DNA of 64,000 bases from CAVVFX01 sp963747535 (GTDB taxonomy: Bacteria; Acidobacteriota; Terriglobia; Bryobacterales; Bryobacteraceae), in contig CAVVFX010000026.1 in assembly GCA_963747535.1 (NCBI GenBank), forward strand, positions 103,359-167,358, in the 5' to 3' direction. Below are positions 43,958 through 52,529 of the stretch, in pieces. Below the pieces are notes generated by a model that searched no databases, had not been told where the DNA came from, and saw only the letters and a list, made by a program, of their open reading frames with translations. Made by a program: the position numbers and the translations under genes. Each line of letters begins with the position of its first letter. Within the stretch, counting starts at the first letter, position 1.

Positions 43958-45460
43958 ATGAAACTGAAGCATCTTTTCCCCCTCGCCTTATTCGCGCTGG
44001 CGTCGTCCAGCTATGCGGCGGATCTGACCGGCAACTGGCTGGTAAAGCAGGAATCGCCGGACGGCAACGTACGTGAGACTTATTTCGACCTGAAACAGGA
44101 CGGGACAAATCTCACCGGCGCGGTCCGTGCCGCCAGCCGCGACCAGAAGATTCAATCCGGCACGATCGATGCCGACGGCAAGGTGACGCTGGTCCTGCAG
44201 GGACAGAATAATCGTCCGGGACAAAGGGTCACGGCGAAGTTTGTAAACGGTGAATTGCGCGTCACAATGGCCGGCCGTAACGGAGTTGCGCCGGTGGAAA
44301 TCGTGGCTACGCGAGCGCCCGAAGGAGCCGGTGGTCCGCCGGCCAGAATTGCTCCTCCCGCGCTCCACAAAGTGCCGTACAACGGTCTGGCCAAGACGCC
44401 GCCGATGGGTTGGAACAGTTGGAACAAGTTCGCTGGGCGCGTAACCGCCGAGGATGTGAAAGGGATGGCAGACGCTATCGTTTCGAGCGGCATGAAAGCG
44501 GCCGGCTATATCTACGTCAACATCGACGACACCTGGGAGGGGATGCGTGACGCCAACGGCAACATCACGTCGAACAAGAAATTCCCGGACATGAAGGGCC
44601 TTGCCGATTATGTTCACAGCAAGGGCTTGAAGATCGGAATCTATTCGTCACCTGGTCCGAAAACATGTGCCGGCTATGAAGGCAGCTACGGCCACGAAGA
44701 GCAGGACGCCAAAACTTGGGCCGCATGGGGCATCGACTACCTGAAGTACGACTGGTGTAGTGCGGGCCGTATTTACAAGGACGAAGACATGCACGCGGTC
44801 TATCAGATCATGGGCGATGCGCTGCGTAAAACCGGACGCCCGATCGTCTACAGCTTGTGTCAGTATGGCCGTGCGGATGTGTGGACCTGGGGACCCGAGG
44901 TGAGCGGCAATCTGTGGCGAACTACCGGCGACATCAGCGACCACTGGGATTCGATGACCAGGATCGGGTTCGGACAGAACGATCTGGCCAAGTGGGCCGC
45001 GCCCGGACATTGGAACGATCCCGACATGCTGGAGATCGGCAATGGCGGAATGACCAATTCTGAATACCAGCTGCATATGAGTTTGTGGTCGCTGCTTTCG
45101 GCGCCGCTGCTGGCCGGCAATGACCTGCGCACCGCGACACCGGAAATCCTCAAGATCCTCACGAATCCTGAAGTGATCAAAATCGATCAGGACCGCGCGG
45201 GCCATCAGGGAACCAGGCTCTCGGTGAACGGCGAGCAGGAGATCTGGATGAAAGACCTGGCCGACGGCGGCAAGGCGATCGCGTTGTTCAATCGCGGAGC
45301 GCAGCCGGCCGGCATGTCCGTCAAATGGGCGGATGCCGGAGTCAAAGGCAAACACAAGGTTCGGGATCTGTGGGCGAAGTCAGACGTCAAGTGGAGTGAC
45401 TCGGGATACGAGGCCCAGGTGCCGGGTCATGGAGTGGCTTTCATCCGGGTGAGCAAGTAG
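43958..45460 (+). CDS. Secreted GH27 alpha-galactosidase
   Basis: A 500-residue exported glycoside hydrolase. The signal peptide is at residues 1-20 (KLKHLFPLALFALASSSYA). Residues about 22-130 form an N-terminal beta domain of unknown role (ending VATRAPEGAGG), followed by a GH27 barrel that opens with LAKTPPMGWNSWNKF. The catalytic nucleophile is Asp265 in YLKYDWC, and the acid/base is Asp325 in RTTGDISD. A C-terminal beta domain (about 420-500) completes it. GH27 enzymes remove alpha-galactose from galactomannans, raffinose and other glycans. It is a single gene; no sugar transporter is adjacent. Confidence 0.93.
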   Translation: MKLKHLFPLALFALASSSYAADLTGNWLVKQESPDGNVRETYFDLKQDGTNLTGAVRAASRDQKIQSGTIDADGKVTLVLQGQNNRPGQRVTAKFVNGELRVTMAGRNGVAPVEIVATRAPEGAGGPPARIAPPALHKVPYNGLAKTPPMGWNSWNKFAGRVTAEDVKGMADAIVSSGMKAAGYIYVNIDDTWEGMRDANGNITSNKKFPDMKGLADYVHSKGLKIGIYSSPGPKTCAGYEGSYGHEEQDAKTWAAWGIDYLKYDWCSAGRIYKDEDMHAVYQIMGDALRKTGRPIVYSLCQYGRADVWTWGPEVSGNLWRTTGDISDHWDSMTRIGFGQNDLAKWAAPGHWNDPDMLEIGNGGMTNSEYQLHMSLWSLLSAPLLAGNDLRTATPEILKILTNPEVIKIDQDRAGHQGTRLSVNGEQEIWMKDLADGGKAIALFNRGAQPAGMSVKWADAGVKGKHKVRDLWAKSDVKWSDSGYEAQVPGHGVAFIRVSK

Positions 45461-45482
45461 ATTTCTCGACCGCTTCGCCGTC

Positions 45483-45532
45483 GGGCAGACCAGGGCAGAC
45501 CACGAAAGACGATGGTCTGCCCCACGGTGGGA
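45483..45532 (-). repeat. Dispersed repeat family A, copy 5 (inverted)
   Basis: It has GGGCAGACCAGGGCAGACCA, CGAAAGACGATGGTCTGCC and CCCACGG, the inverse of the core in the other copies, in the gap between convergent genes. One half of the hairpin is tandemly doubled. Confidence 0.8.
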
Positions 45533-45605
45533 GCTAGTACTCGGTGGTCGCGGCTCGGAAGTCATTGCTGAGCCGCGCGCGTAAGCAAGCGGTACTGTAA
45601 GCCAA

Positions 45606-46949
45606 TTAGTGCGTGGGATATCGCAGGACCGTGTAGTTTTGGAGCCCAACGGTATCGCTCCCCGCAGCGCTCATGGCAGCCTGAAAATCGATCTTCAGGC
45701 TGGTAGAGAGCGCGTTCGATGCGGCGGCAACGGCGGGCGCGAGTGAGAGCACGGTTCCCCACGTCTCGCTATCGAGGATGGTGCCCGCGGATCCAATCGA
45801 TGCGTCCCCATGGCCGACCACCAACGTGTCAGACGAAAAAGCTGTACGTTGCACCATCACCGCCGATCCCCAGAGAACGGAAAAAACGAACCCATTTGTC
45901 GCACCCTGATGAGAGAGGCTGAAGCGGACTTCCACGCGATCTCCGGAGGAGAGCGTGTTTGCCGGGATGACGCAACTTCCCAGCGAGACGGCGCTGGGAC
46001 TGGCGGTGCTGGTCCCGGTAGCGCCACACAGAACCTGAGGTGCCAAGGCCTGGATGCTCTGCTGCGCTACGACCTGCGACGACACGCTGGATGAGGACGC
46101 ACTGTCCTGGTAGCTTGCCAGCAGGATATCGCCCGGCTGCGGCAGGGCCGCGGGCACAAACAAAATGGACCCGTCGCTCTGGATGTTGTAGTCCACAGCG
46201 GACTGCAGAAGGAGGCCATTTCGATAAAGCAACAGACTGTTTGCCGGAGAAACCGTATTGGCCAGCGTGAAGGTGGCATTCGACCCATCGACCACTCCTC
46301 CCGGAGTCTCATTGGTGACAATCGATGGAACCACGCTGGGATCGACACATGGTCCGGAACTGCCGTCCACGTGGACGCAATCGGACAGATTGCCTTGTAC
46401 CGTATCGATTGCGCCCGTACTATCGATCATGGCCGTTCCTCCATCGACGTAGGACGTGCCTTTCAGCGGCCGCAGGGAAAGATCGGTCAGCAGGCCGATC
46501 ACATTGGCTTCGGTGATGGGGCTCGTCGACGGTGGTGAGACCACGCCCCCTCCGGTCGATCCGGTGCCACCGGTCGATGCAGTGCCTGCCGTTACGCTGA
46601 CGTCCTTAATGCGTAGCGGTGTCGCGCTCGGCGGCACGGACCACGTTTCGACGTATTGCTGCTTGCCGTCACTGCTGTATTGCACCGCGTAGTCGTTCGG
46701 CGGGGTGGCGTTACTGTTGGGAACGAGTTGGACACGTAAGAAGCCGTTGATGATCTGGACGGTCAGGCTCTGCATTCCGATATGCGAAGTATCGTTGGCA
46801 TCGAAGGTGCTCCAGGAGATGACTGCGGTTCCGTTGAACTTCGTTCCATCGGCTTTGTAGATGGTGTCTTGAATCGTGGTGAGCGTTGGTGCGGCGGACA
46901 GTGGCAAGGCCGCGCACAGGATAATGGCCATTTTGCGGGCCAGGGACAT
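45606..46949 (-). CDS. Secreted protein of unknown function, beta-rich
   Basis: A 447-residue protein with a signal peptide (to about residue 20, LPLSAA). After about 110 residues there is a Gly/Thr/Ser/Pro linker (about 118-145), then a beta-rich part with repeats of the type GGTAMIDSTGAIDTVQGNLSDCVHVDG. The NSLLLYRNGLLLQSAVDYNIQSDG segment (about 240-265) is of the kind seen in structural or tail-fibre-like proteins. Its C-terminal third (VEVRFSLSHQGATNGFVFSVLWGSAVMVQRTAF) resembles jelly-roll appendage domains. There is a strong AAGGAGGTAACG site before the ATG at 46949. I do not recognise the family; surface or appendage protein is the best guess. Confidence 0.6.
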   Translation of the reverse strand: MSLARKMAIILCAALPLSAAPTLTTIQDTIYKADGTKFNGTAVISWSTFDANDTSHIGMQSLTVQIINGFLRVQLVPNSNATPPNDYAVQYSSDGKQQYVETWSVPPSATPLRIKDVSVTAGTASTGGTGSTGGGVVSPPSTSPITEANVIGLLTDLSLRPLKGTSYVDGGTAMIDSTGAIDTVQGNLSDCVHVDGSSGPCVDPSVVPSIVTNETPGGVVDGSNATFTLANTVSPANSLLLYRNGLLLQSAVDYNIQSDGSILFVPAALPQPGDILLASYQDSASSSSVSSQVVAQQSIQALAPQVLCGATGTSTASPSAVSLGSCVIPANTLSSGDRVEVRFSLSHQGATNGFVFSVLWGSAVMVQRTAFSSDTLVVGHGDASIGSAGTILDSETWGTVLSLAPAVAAASNALSTSLKIDFQAAMSAAGSDTVGLQNYTVLRYPTH

Positions 46950-47272
46950 CGTTACCTCCTTCAGGGCAGGAGAATTCCTGCTGCCCTGAGAATATCTTCG
47001 AGGCTTCGAAAAACGGATCGGGGCCGTCGTGCCAACGCGCGGGAAGTAACTCCATCTATTTGAGATAGCTTTTTTATGAGGCTGCGTGAATCACCTTTGC
47101 CGGTTCGGATGGAGGTTAATGCCAATACGGTTCGCTTACGGGCTGTCTGTCCGCCCTACAGTTGCGCTGGCGCAGTCGGTAGATGCAAAGTGAGGGTTTT
47201 TGCGGAAGGAACCCAATTTTTGAGGCCAAGGGCTTAGTCCACGGGAAATAGCCACTCCAGAGGCTGCTACGA
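46950..47272. other. Intergenic region with an inverted family D motif
   Basis: Holds the ribosome site of the 45606-46949 gene and presumably its promoter, and an inverted family D motif (TTTTTGCGGAAGGAACCCAA at 47195-47221). Nothing else is recognisable. The end of the convergent dehydrogenase gene is at 47273. Confidence 0.55.
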
Positions 47273-49597
47273 CTACTGGCTCAGCTCATGGCAGATGGTG
47301 CAGGTGACAGACGCATGGCTCGTCTGGTGACAATCGACGCAAGCCTTCATTTTCATCGGCAGCACCTGAACGATCGGATCCTGCTTCCACACATCTCCAT
47401 GGCAAGCGCTGCACGCAATCTTCGCAACATGCTGACTATGGCGAAAGAACACAAAGTCAGGTAGGCGGTAGACGGGCGAAGGCGGCAGGATGACCTTATC
47501 CTGGGGGACCGCGCGATGGCACGGCAGACACGACTTACCGGTTGGAAATCCGGCGCGATCGCTCGTCGCCGCGGCCGGGTGGCAACGCGAGCATTGGAAT
47601 CCCGCTGCTTCGTGGGTCGCATGACTGAATACCTCGTCGGTCCTTGAAGCGGCAGGCTGAGTCGCCACTGCATCGCGCTCGCGTTCGTGGGAAACTTCTT
47701 TGGCGCTGGAGATCACAGGCGCGGATGAAGCACCGGACGGCAATGCGAACGCCATCAATGAATCCGAATATGTGCTGTTGTATTTGTTTCCGCCTCCTGC
47801 CGCGATCACCACGAACTGCCGGCCGCTCTTGCGCCCGCGAAACGTCATCGGAGTTGCATGCGCGCTGGCTGGAAGCCTGGTCACCCAGAGTTCCTTTCCG
47901 GTATCTTTGTCGAACGCGCGAAAGCGGCTGTCGTTGGTCGCGCCGATGAACACCAGGCCGCCCGACGTCACCAGCGACCCGCCTATGTTCGGCGCGCCGG
48001 TTGGCGGGAGACCACGCTCGATCAACTTGTCGATGACCCCAAGGACAGATCGCCAGCGAAAATTGCCTTCATCCAGACCGATCGCCGTTAGAAATCCCCA
48101 TGGCGGTTTCTGGCAGGGAATCAAATCCGGATCCCAGAAACGCGAATTCGGGGACCCCAGGCCTTGCGGACGGTAAGGGATCTCCGATCCATCCGGCCGC
48201 TTCACCATGTGCGTGAGCATGCCCACGTCCATGGAGTTCACATACAACGTATGCGTTTCCGGATCGAACGACGCGCCGCCCCAGTTGGCTCCGCCATTGG
48301 TTCCCGGAAACAGCACAGTCGGTTTAAATCCGACGGGAGTGAAGATGGAACCGAACACCGCGCCTTCGACCAGTTTGCTGCAATACGCCTGCGTTTCCGG
48401 GCGAACATTGCCCATTTCGCCGGCGCTGATCGATTGCCGCGCATACGGTGGCGGCTTTACCGGACGCGGCTGTGTCGGCCACGCGCTTTCGCCGGGAATC
48501 TCGCTGGCCGGCACCGGCACTTCCTCGATGGGAAACACCGGTTCGCCCGTTACGCGATCGAACACGAAGGTGAATCCCGTCTTGGTGACCTGCGCAACCG
48601 CGTCGATCACTTTGCCGTTCTTGCGCACCTGCACCAATACCGGTTGGGACGGCAGATCGTAATCCCAAAGATTATGGTGAACCGTTTGAAAGTGCCATAG
48701 ACGCTTGCCGGTGGCCGCGTCCACCGCAACCAGCGAATCGCCGAACAGCCCCGCGCCCTTGCGATCGCCACCATAGAAATCGGTGGCAGGCGAAGTCAAC
48801 GGAATGAAGAGAATTCCACGCTGCAGATCGACCGACATGGGTGGCCACGCGTTGGCGCCGCCGCGATGCTCCCACGAGCCCGCGGCCCAGGTGTCATTGC
48901 CCATCTCTCCCGCGCGCGCGACGGTATGAAACGTCCACATCAATTTGCCGGTGTTAGTGTCATACGCCCGCACGTCGCCGGATGGACCCAGCGGTTCGCC
49001 ATCGGGCACCAGCGAGCCGCAGATGACCAGGTTCTTGTAAATTACCGGGCCCGACGTCATCCCCATTTTGGCTTTGGGGAAATCATCCGCCACGCCTTTA
49101 CGGAGATCGACCCAGCCTCCGGCGCCAAACGAATCGTCCAGCTTGCCGTTTTGCGCGTACAGCGAAAACAGGCGGCCGTCGATGGTCCCGAGGAACACGC
49201 GCCGCTTGTTGCCCTCATGCCAATAAGCCGCGCCGCGATTGATGAAGAGGTTTGTCGATTCGGTCAAATCGAGGCGCGGATCGAAACTCCAGAGTTCTTT
49301 GCCGGTTTCCGGATCGAGCGCAATGACGCGAGAAAACGGCGTGGTCACGTACATGACGCCGTCGATCACCAGGGGTGTGGATTCAAAAGCGGAACGAGTC
49401 GGCCAGCGCGTCCCGTCGCTAACATCCGTAGTGTGAAAGATCCATGCCGGGCGTAAGGTCGACACGTTGCCGCGGTTGATGTCCTTCATCGGCGAGTATT
49501 TCGAGCCGCCGGCGTCACCCGCGTACCACGGCCATTCCTGGGCATCCAGGGCGACCGGGAGAACGAAGAAGATCGCCGCCAGCCATTCGAACCGCAT
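47273..49597 (-). CDS. PQQ-dependent dehydrogenase fused to a five-heme C-terminal cytochrome
   Basis: A 774-residue exported protein. A signal peptide (RFEWLAAIFFVLPVALDAQ) is followed by a PQQ propeller domain with W-motif repeats (EWPWYAGDAGGSKYSPMKDIN, then AWIFHTTDVSDG, DPETGKELWSFDP, GSLVTSGGLVFIGATN). The last 110 residues contain five CxxCH heme sites (CSRCH, CLPCH, CSACH, CVDCH, CTICH) plus FSHATH/FRHSQH ligand-type motifs like those of cytochrome c7. The start at 49597 is chosen because the upstream frame reads through a family A repeat. It would oxidise an alcohol or sugar and pass electrons straight on. Confidence 0.86.
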   Translation of the reverse strand: MRFEWLAAIFFVLPVALDAQEWPWYAGDAGGSKYSPMKDINRGNVSTLRPAWIFHTTDVSDGTRWPTRSAFESTPLVIDGVMYVTTPFSRVIALDPETGKELWSFDPRLDLTESTNLFINRGAAYWHEGNKRRVFLGTIDGRLFSLYAQNGKLDDSFGAGGWVDLRKGVADDFPKAKMGMTSGPVIYKNLVICGSLVPDGEPLGPSGDVRAYDTNTGKLMWTFHTVARAGEMGNDTWAAGSWEHRGGANAWPPMSVDLQRGILFIPLTSPATDFYGGDRKGAGLFGDSLVAVDAATGKRLWHFQTVHHNLWDYDLPSQPVLVQVRKNGKVIDAVAQVTKTGFTFVFDRVTGEPVFPIEEVPVPASEIPGESAWPTQPRPVKPPPYARQSISAGEMGNVRPETQAYCSKLVEGAVFGSIFTPVGFKPTVLFPGTNGGANWGGASFDPETHTLYVNSMDVGMLTHMVKRPDGSEIPYRPQGLGSPNSRFWDPDLIPCQKPPWGFLTAIGLDEGNFRWRSVLGVIDKLIERGLPPTGAPNIGGSLVTSGGLVFIGATNDSRFRAFDKDTGKELWVTRLPASAHATPMTFRGRKSGRQFVVIAAGGGNKYNSTYSDSLMAFALPSGASSAPVISSAKEVSHERERDAVATQPAASRTDEVFSHATHEAAGFQCSRCHPAAATSDRAGFPTGKSCLPCHRAVPQDKVILPPSPVYRLPDFVFFRHSQHVAKIACSACHGDVWKQDPIVQVLPMKMKACVDCHQTSHASVTCTICHELSQ

Positions 49598-49626
49598 TGA
49601 TTTACAATATCTCAACGTTATTCCCG

Positions 49627-49680
49627 GGGCCGCAGCCGGCAGACCACAAAAAACGATGGTCTGCCCCACGGGGGCCCCAC
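49627..49680 (-). repeat. Dispersed repeat family A, copy 6 (inverted)
   Basis: It carries CCGCAGCCGGCAGACCA, an A6 loop (TTTTTT on the other strand), ATGGTCTGCC and CCCACGGGGG. It fills the gap between the two PQQ-dehydrogenase genes. Confidence 0.85.
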
Positions 49681-49683
49681 AAC

Positions 49684-51984
49684 TTACCTCAATGCGAACG
49701 AGAGAATACTGGCTCCCGACGCAATCGCCACATACTGACGTCCATTTATCTCGTAAGTCATCGGCGAAGCTTTCCACGGCTGATTGGTCTCGAAGTGCCA
49801 CAGCGGCCGGCCATCCCTGGCATCGACCGCCGCGAAGCCTCCGCCGGTCTCGCCGTAAAACACTACGCCGCCCGCGGTGGATAACACACCGGAATAATTA
49901 CCCTCGGTGCCATTGGTTTGCGGGACCTCCCACGCAATCTTCCCCGTCTCGATATCGATCGCGCGCAACACTTTGATCCCCGGATCGTTCGGATCCTCCA
50001 CCCACCCGAAACCACCCTGCGGCGAATCCCAGTAGTAACCGCAATCCTCGACAGCCATGACGTAAAACAGATTGGTCCCGGGGTTATAGGACGTCGAATA
50101 CCAGTTAGTGGCGCCTCTTACCGCCGGACAAGTCACGGTCTTTTGCGGACCGACAGCGTTGTTGGGCAGAAGCTGAGGCCGTCCATCGGAGCCAATTCCG
50201 CTGGCCCACGTCAGCTTCTTCACAAAGGGCTGTCCCAAAAGAAACTCTCCCGTGATGCGATCCAGAACATAGAAGAACCCGCTTCGATTCGCCAGCAGCA
50301 GCAACTTACGCATGCGGCCGTGGAACAGAGCATCCACCAGCACGGGCGGTTGCACCGCGTCCCAATCGTGCAGATCGTGCGGCGTGAACTGGAAATGCCA
50401 GCGCAATTTACCAGTCCTCAACTCGATCGCGAGAACGCAATCGGTGTAGAGATTGTCGCCCTTCCGGACGTCGCTGACTGTATCCGGAAAAGGATTGCCG
50501 GTAGGCCAGTAGAGCAATCCGTTCTCCGGATCATAACTGCCGGTGAGCCACGTAGATCCGCCGCCAAGATCGAGCGCCGCGGGATCGCTCCAGGTTTCCG
50601 ACCCGGGCTCTCCCGGACGTGGAACGGTCCAGAAGCGCCACACCAGTTCTCCCGTCGTCGCCTTGTAAGCGGCGATGAATCCGCGGATACCTTCGTCCGC
50701 GCCCGCAACTCCGCCGATTACCAGATCGCCCGCGACCAGCGGTGCAGAAGTGGCGCCGTAGCGCTGCGGCCGCTCCGGCATGTTCACATCCCACATCAGC
50801 GCTCCGCTCAACCGGTTCAGACAGATCATGTGGGCGTCGTCGGTGGCAAAGAAAACTCTTTCACCGAGAACGGCAGCCCCTCGATTAGCGCCCATGGCCG
50901 CGTCGCTGGGAATTCCCGACGCCGTGCGGGGACGAACATAACGCCAGACTTCGCGGCCCGTGCGCGCGTCGAGTCCATACACCTGATTGGGTCCGGTAAC
51001 GATCATGAGCCCATCCATTACCAGCGGCGTCATTTCCAGCCCGAAGTAGGGAATCGAGTAGCTCCATTGCATCTGCAGCCGCGAGGCGTTTTCGGTAGTG
51101 ATCTGGTTCAATTCGCTGAACCGGTTGCCGCGAATATCGCCGTGGTAAGTCGGCCATTCTCCGCGACGAGCGTGGATCACACGATCCTGCTCCTCGTCAG
51201 AAACGGGCGCCGCGGCGAGCGGATTGGCGCCCTCTTTGACACCATCCAACCGGCTCAGATAGGCCAGCAGGTCGCGACGCATTTCGGCGCTCACCTTAAG
51301 CGCAGGCATCAGCGAAGCTTTCTCCCGCGTCACTGCGTCATACTCGCCCTCAACCAGGAGATGCAGCCGTCCATCGAGCGACTGCAACGCGAGATTGTGC
51401 TTGCCTTCATTCCGTGCGAAGCCCCGGAGAGGCTGCCCATCCTTCAAGCGAACATCCACCAGCCCGTAGCCTTCCGCAATCCGGGCGCTCGGACTCGAGA
51501 GCGAGCGATCCAACTCGGCCAATGAAAGCTGTTTCGCGATATTCGATAGATCCGGTCCCTTCGCCACGCCGCGGCCTTTCACCATGTGGCACGATGCGCA
51601 ATGCCCGTCACCAAAGAAGAATCGCTCCCCGGTAGCCACATCTCCGGCCGGCTGATTCTCAAATGCGGTGGAATTCAACGAACGCACAAAAGACGTGAGG
51701 GCGTCGATTTGCACGTCGGTTAGCTTGAAAGCCGGCATGCCACCGGGCGTACCCTGCCGGATAATGTCGTGAATCTCGCTCGCCGGGCGTCCCGCGCGCC
51801 GGCGGCGGTTGCTGACCAGCGAGGGTCCGCGATCGCCGCCAGTCCCCTCGGCCCCGTGACACACGGCGCACAGCCTGGTGAACTCCTCTCGACCCTGATC
51901 CCGAAGGGAAACGGGTGGAGCAGTCTGCGCAAATGACTGTATAGCCCAAACAATCAGCCACAACGATTTGAGACGCATCAGCAT
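49684..51984 (-). CDS. PQQ-dependent dehydrogenase with N-terminal cytochrome c domains
   Basis: A 766-residue exported enzyme with a signal peptide (to about residue 20). Two cytochrome c heme sites come first (CAVCHGAEGTGGDRGPSL at about 39 and CASCHMVKGRGVAKGPDLS at about 129), then a PQQ propeller of about 500 residues (EWPTYHGDIRGNRFSELNQI, then RTGREVWRY, RTGKLRWHF, VPQTNGTEGNYSGVLSTAGG, GRPLWHFE). Compared with the next gene its cytochromes lie at the other end. The pair may form a chain, with heme domains acting as electron acceptors of PQQ. The substrate is unknown; sugars and alcohols are usual. Confidence 0.87.
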   Translation of the reverse strand: MLMRLKSLWLIVWAIQSFAQTAPPVSLRDQGREEFTRLCAVCHGAEGTGGDRGPSLVSNRRRRAGRPASEIHDIIRQGTPGGMPAFKLTDVQIDALTSFVRSLNSTAFENQPAGDVATGERFFFGDGHCASCHMVKGRGVAKGPDLSNIAKQLSLAELDRSLSSPSARIAEGYGLVDVRLKDGQPLRGFARNEGKHNLALQSLDGRLHLLVEGEYDAVTREKASLMPALKVSAEMRRDLLAYLSRLDGVKEGANPLAAAPVSDEEQDRVIHARRGEWPTYHGDIRGNRFSELNQITTENASRLQMQWSYSIPYFGLEMTPLVMDGLMIVTGPNQVYGLDARTGREVWRYVRPRTASGIPSDAAMGANRGAAVLGERVFFATDDAHMICLNRLSGALMWDVNMPERPQRYGATSAPLVAGDLVIGGVAGADEGIRGFIAAYKATTGELVWRFWTVPRPGEPGSETWSDPAALDLGGGSTWLTGSYDPENGLLYWPTGNPFPDTVSDVRKGDNLYTDCVLAIELRTGKLRWHFQFTPHDLHDWDAVQPPVLVDALFHGRMRKLLLLANRSGFFYVLDRITGEFLLGQPFVKKLTWASGIGSDGRPQLLPNNAVGPQKTVTCPAVRGATNWYSTSYNPGTNLFYVMAVEDCGYYWDSPQGGFGWVEDPNDPGIKVLRAIDIETGKIAWEVPQTNGTEGNYSGVLSTAGGVVFYGETGGGFAAVDARDGRPLWHFETNQPWKASPMTYEINGRQYVAIASGASILSFALR

Positions 51985-52075
51985 CTAGTAAATCGCAATC
52001 CGGGAGTGGTTTGCAGAATGGCCTCGTCTGCGCCGCTCTGGAGACGTCACGGGCCAACTTCCGGCGCGATCTTCG

Positions 52076-52441
52076 CTACAGCGTAGAACCCTCGGCTGTC
52101 GACCGACGAGCATCTCGCCGCTCCTGATCGGCACGGCAATACGCGACCCAGGGAGCAGCTTCCAGCCTGGCCGATTCAATTTCCTTTCCGCAGCGAATGC
52201 ACTTCCCGTAGGTTCCGTCTTGGATGCGCTGGAGGGCGTCTCGAACTTCTTCCAGGGTGCGCGTCAGAGCAGTAGCTTCGTCCAGAGATTCCGATTGCTC
52301 CTCGTCGGTCTCAGCCGTGTCGGTGGAGTCTCTGACGTCGTTAACATCATTGCCGTCGACGTCACTTTTCAGACCGGCGATTTCTGCCTGGAGTTCGCGC
52401 TCTTTGTCGAGAAGCTTCTGCTTGAAATATTTGATGTCCAT
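52076..52441 (-). CDS. DksA/TraR-type zinc-finger protein with three cysteines
   Basis: A 121-residue protein of DksA/TraR fold: coiled coil (residues about 3-75), then GTYGKCIRCGKEI with the first two zinc ligands and APWVAYCRADQ with the third. The fourth Cys (YCxxC in DksA) is replaced by Asp, as in some DksA paralogues. A longer frame begins at 52501, but the ATG at 52441 gives the family's start. The DksA family binds RNA polymerase secondary channel and tunes transcription together with ppGpp. It is divergent from the kinase gene at 52530. Confidence 0.87.
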   Translation of the reverse strand: MDIKYFKQKLLDKERELQAEIAGLKSDVDGNDVNDVRDSTDTAETDEEQSESLDEATALTRTLEEVRDALQRIQDGTYGKCIRCGKEIESARLEAAPWVAYCRADQERRDARRSTAEGSTL

Positions 52442-52529
52442 AGTTAATTGTTCCTGGGCGCAGGAGAAGACGCAAGTGGCCGCCCAATGTGACCTGAACA
52501 ACCGGCATCACGGATAATTAAGTGATCCG

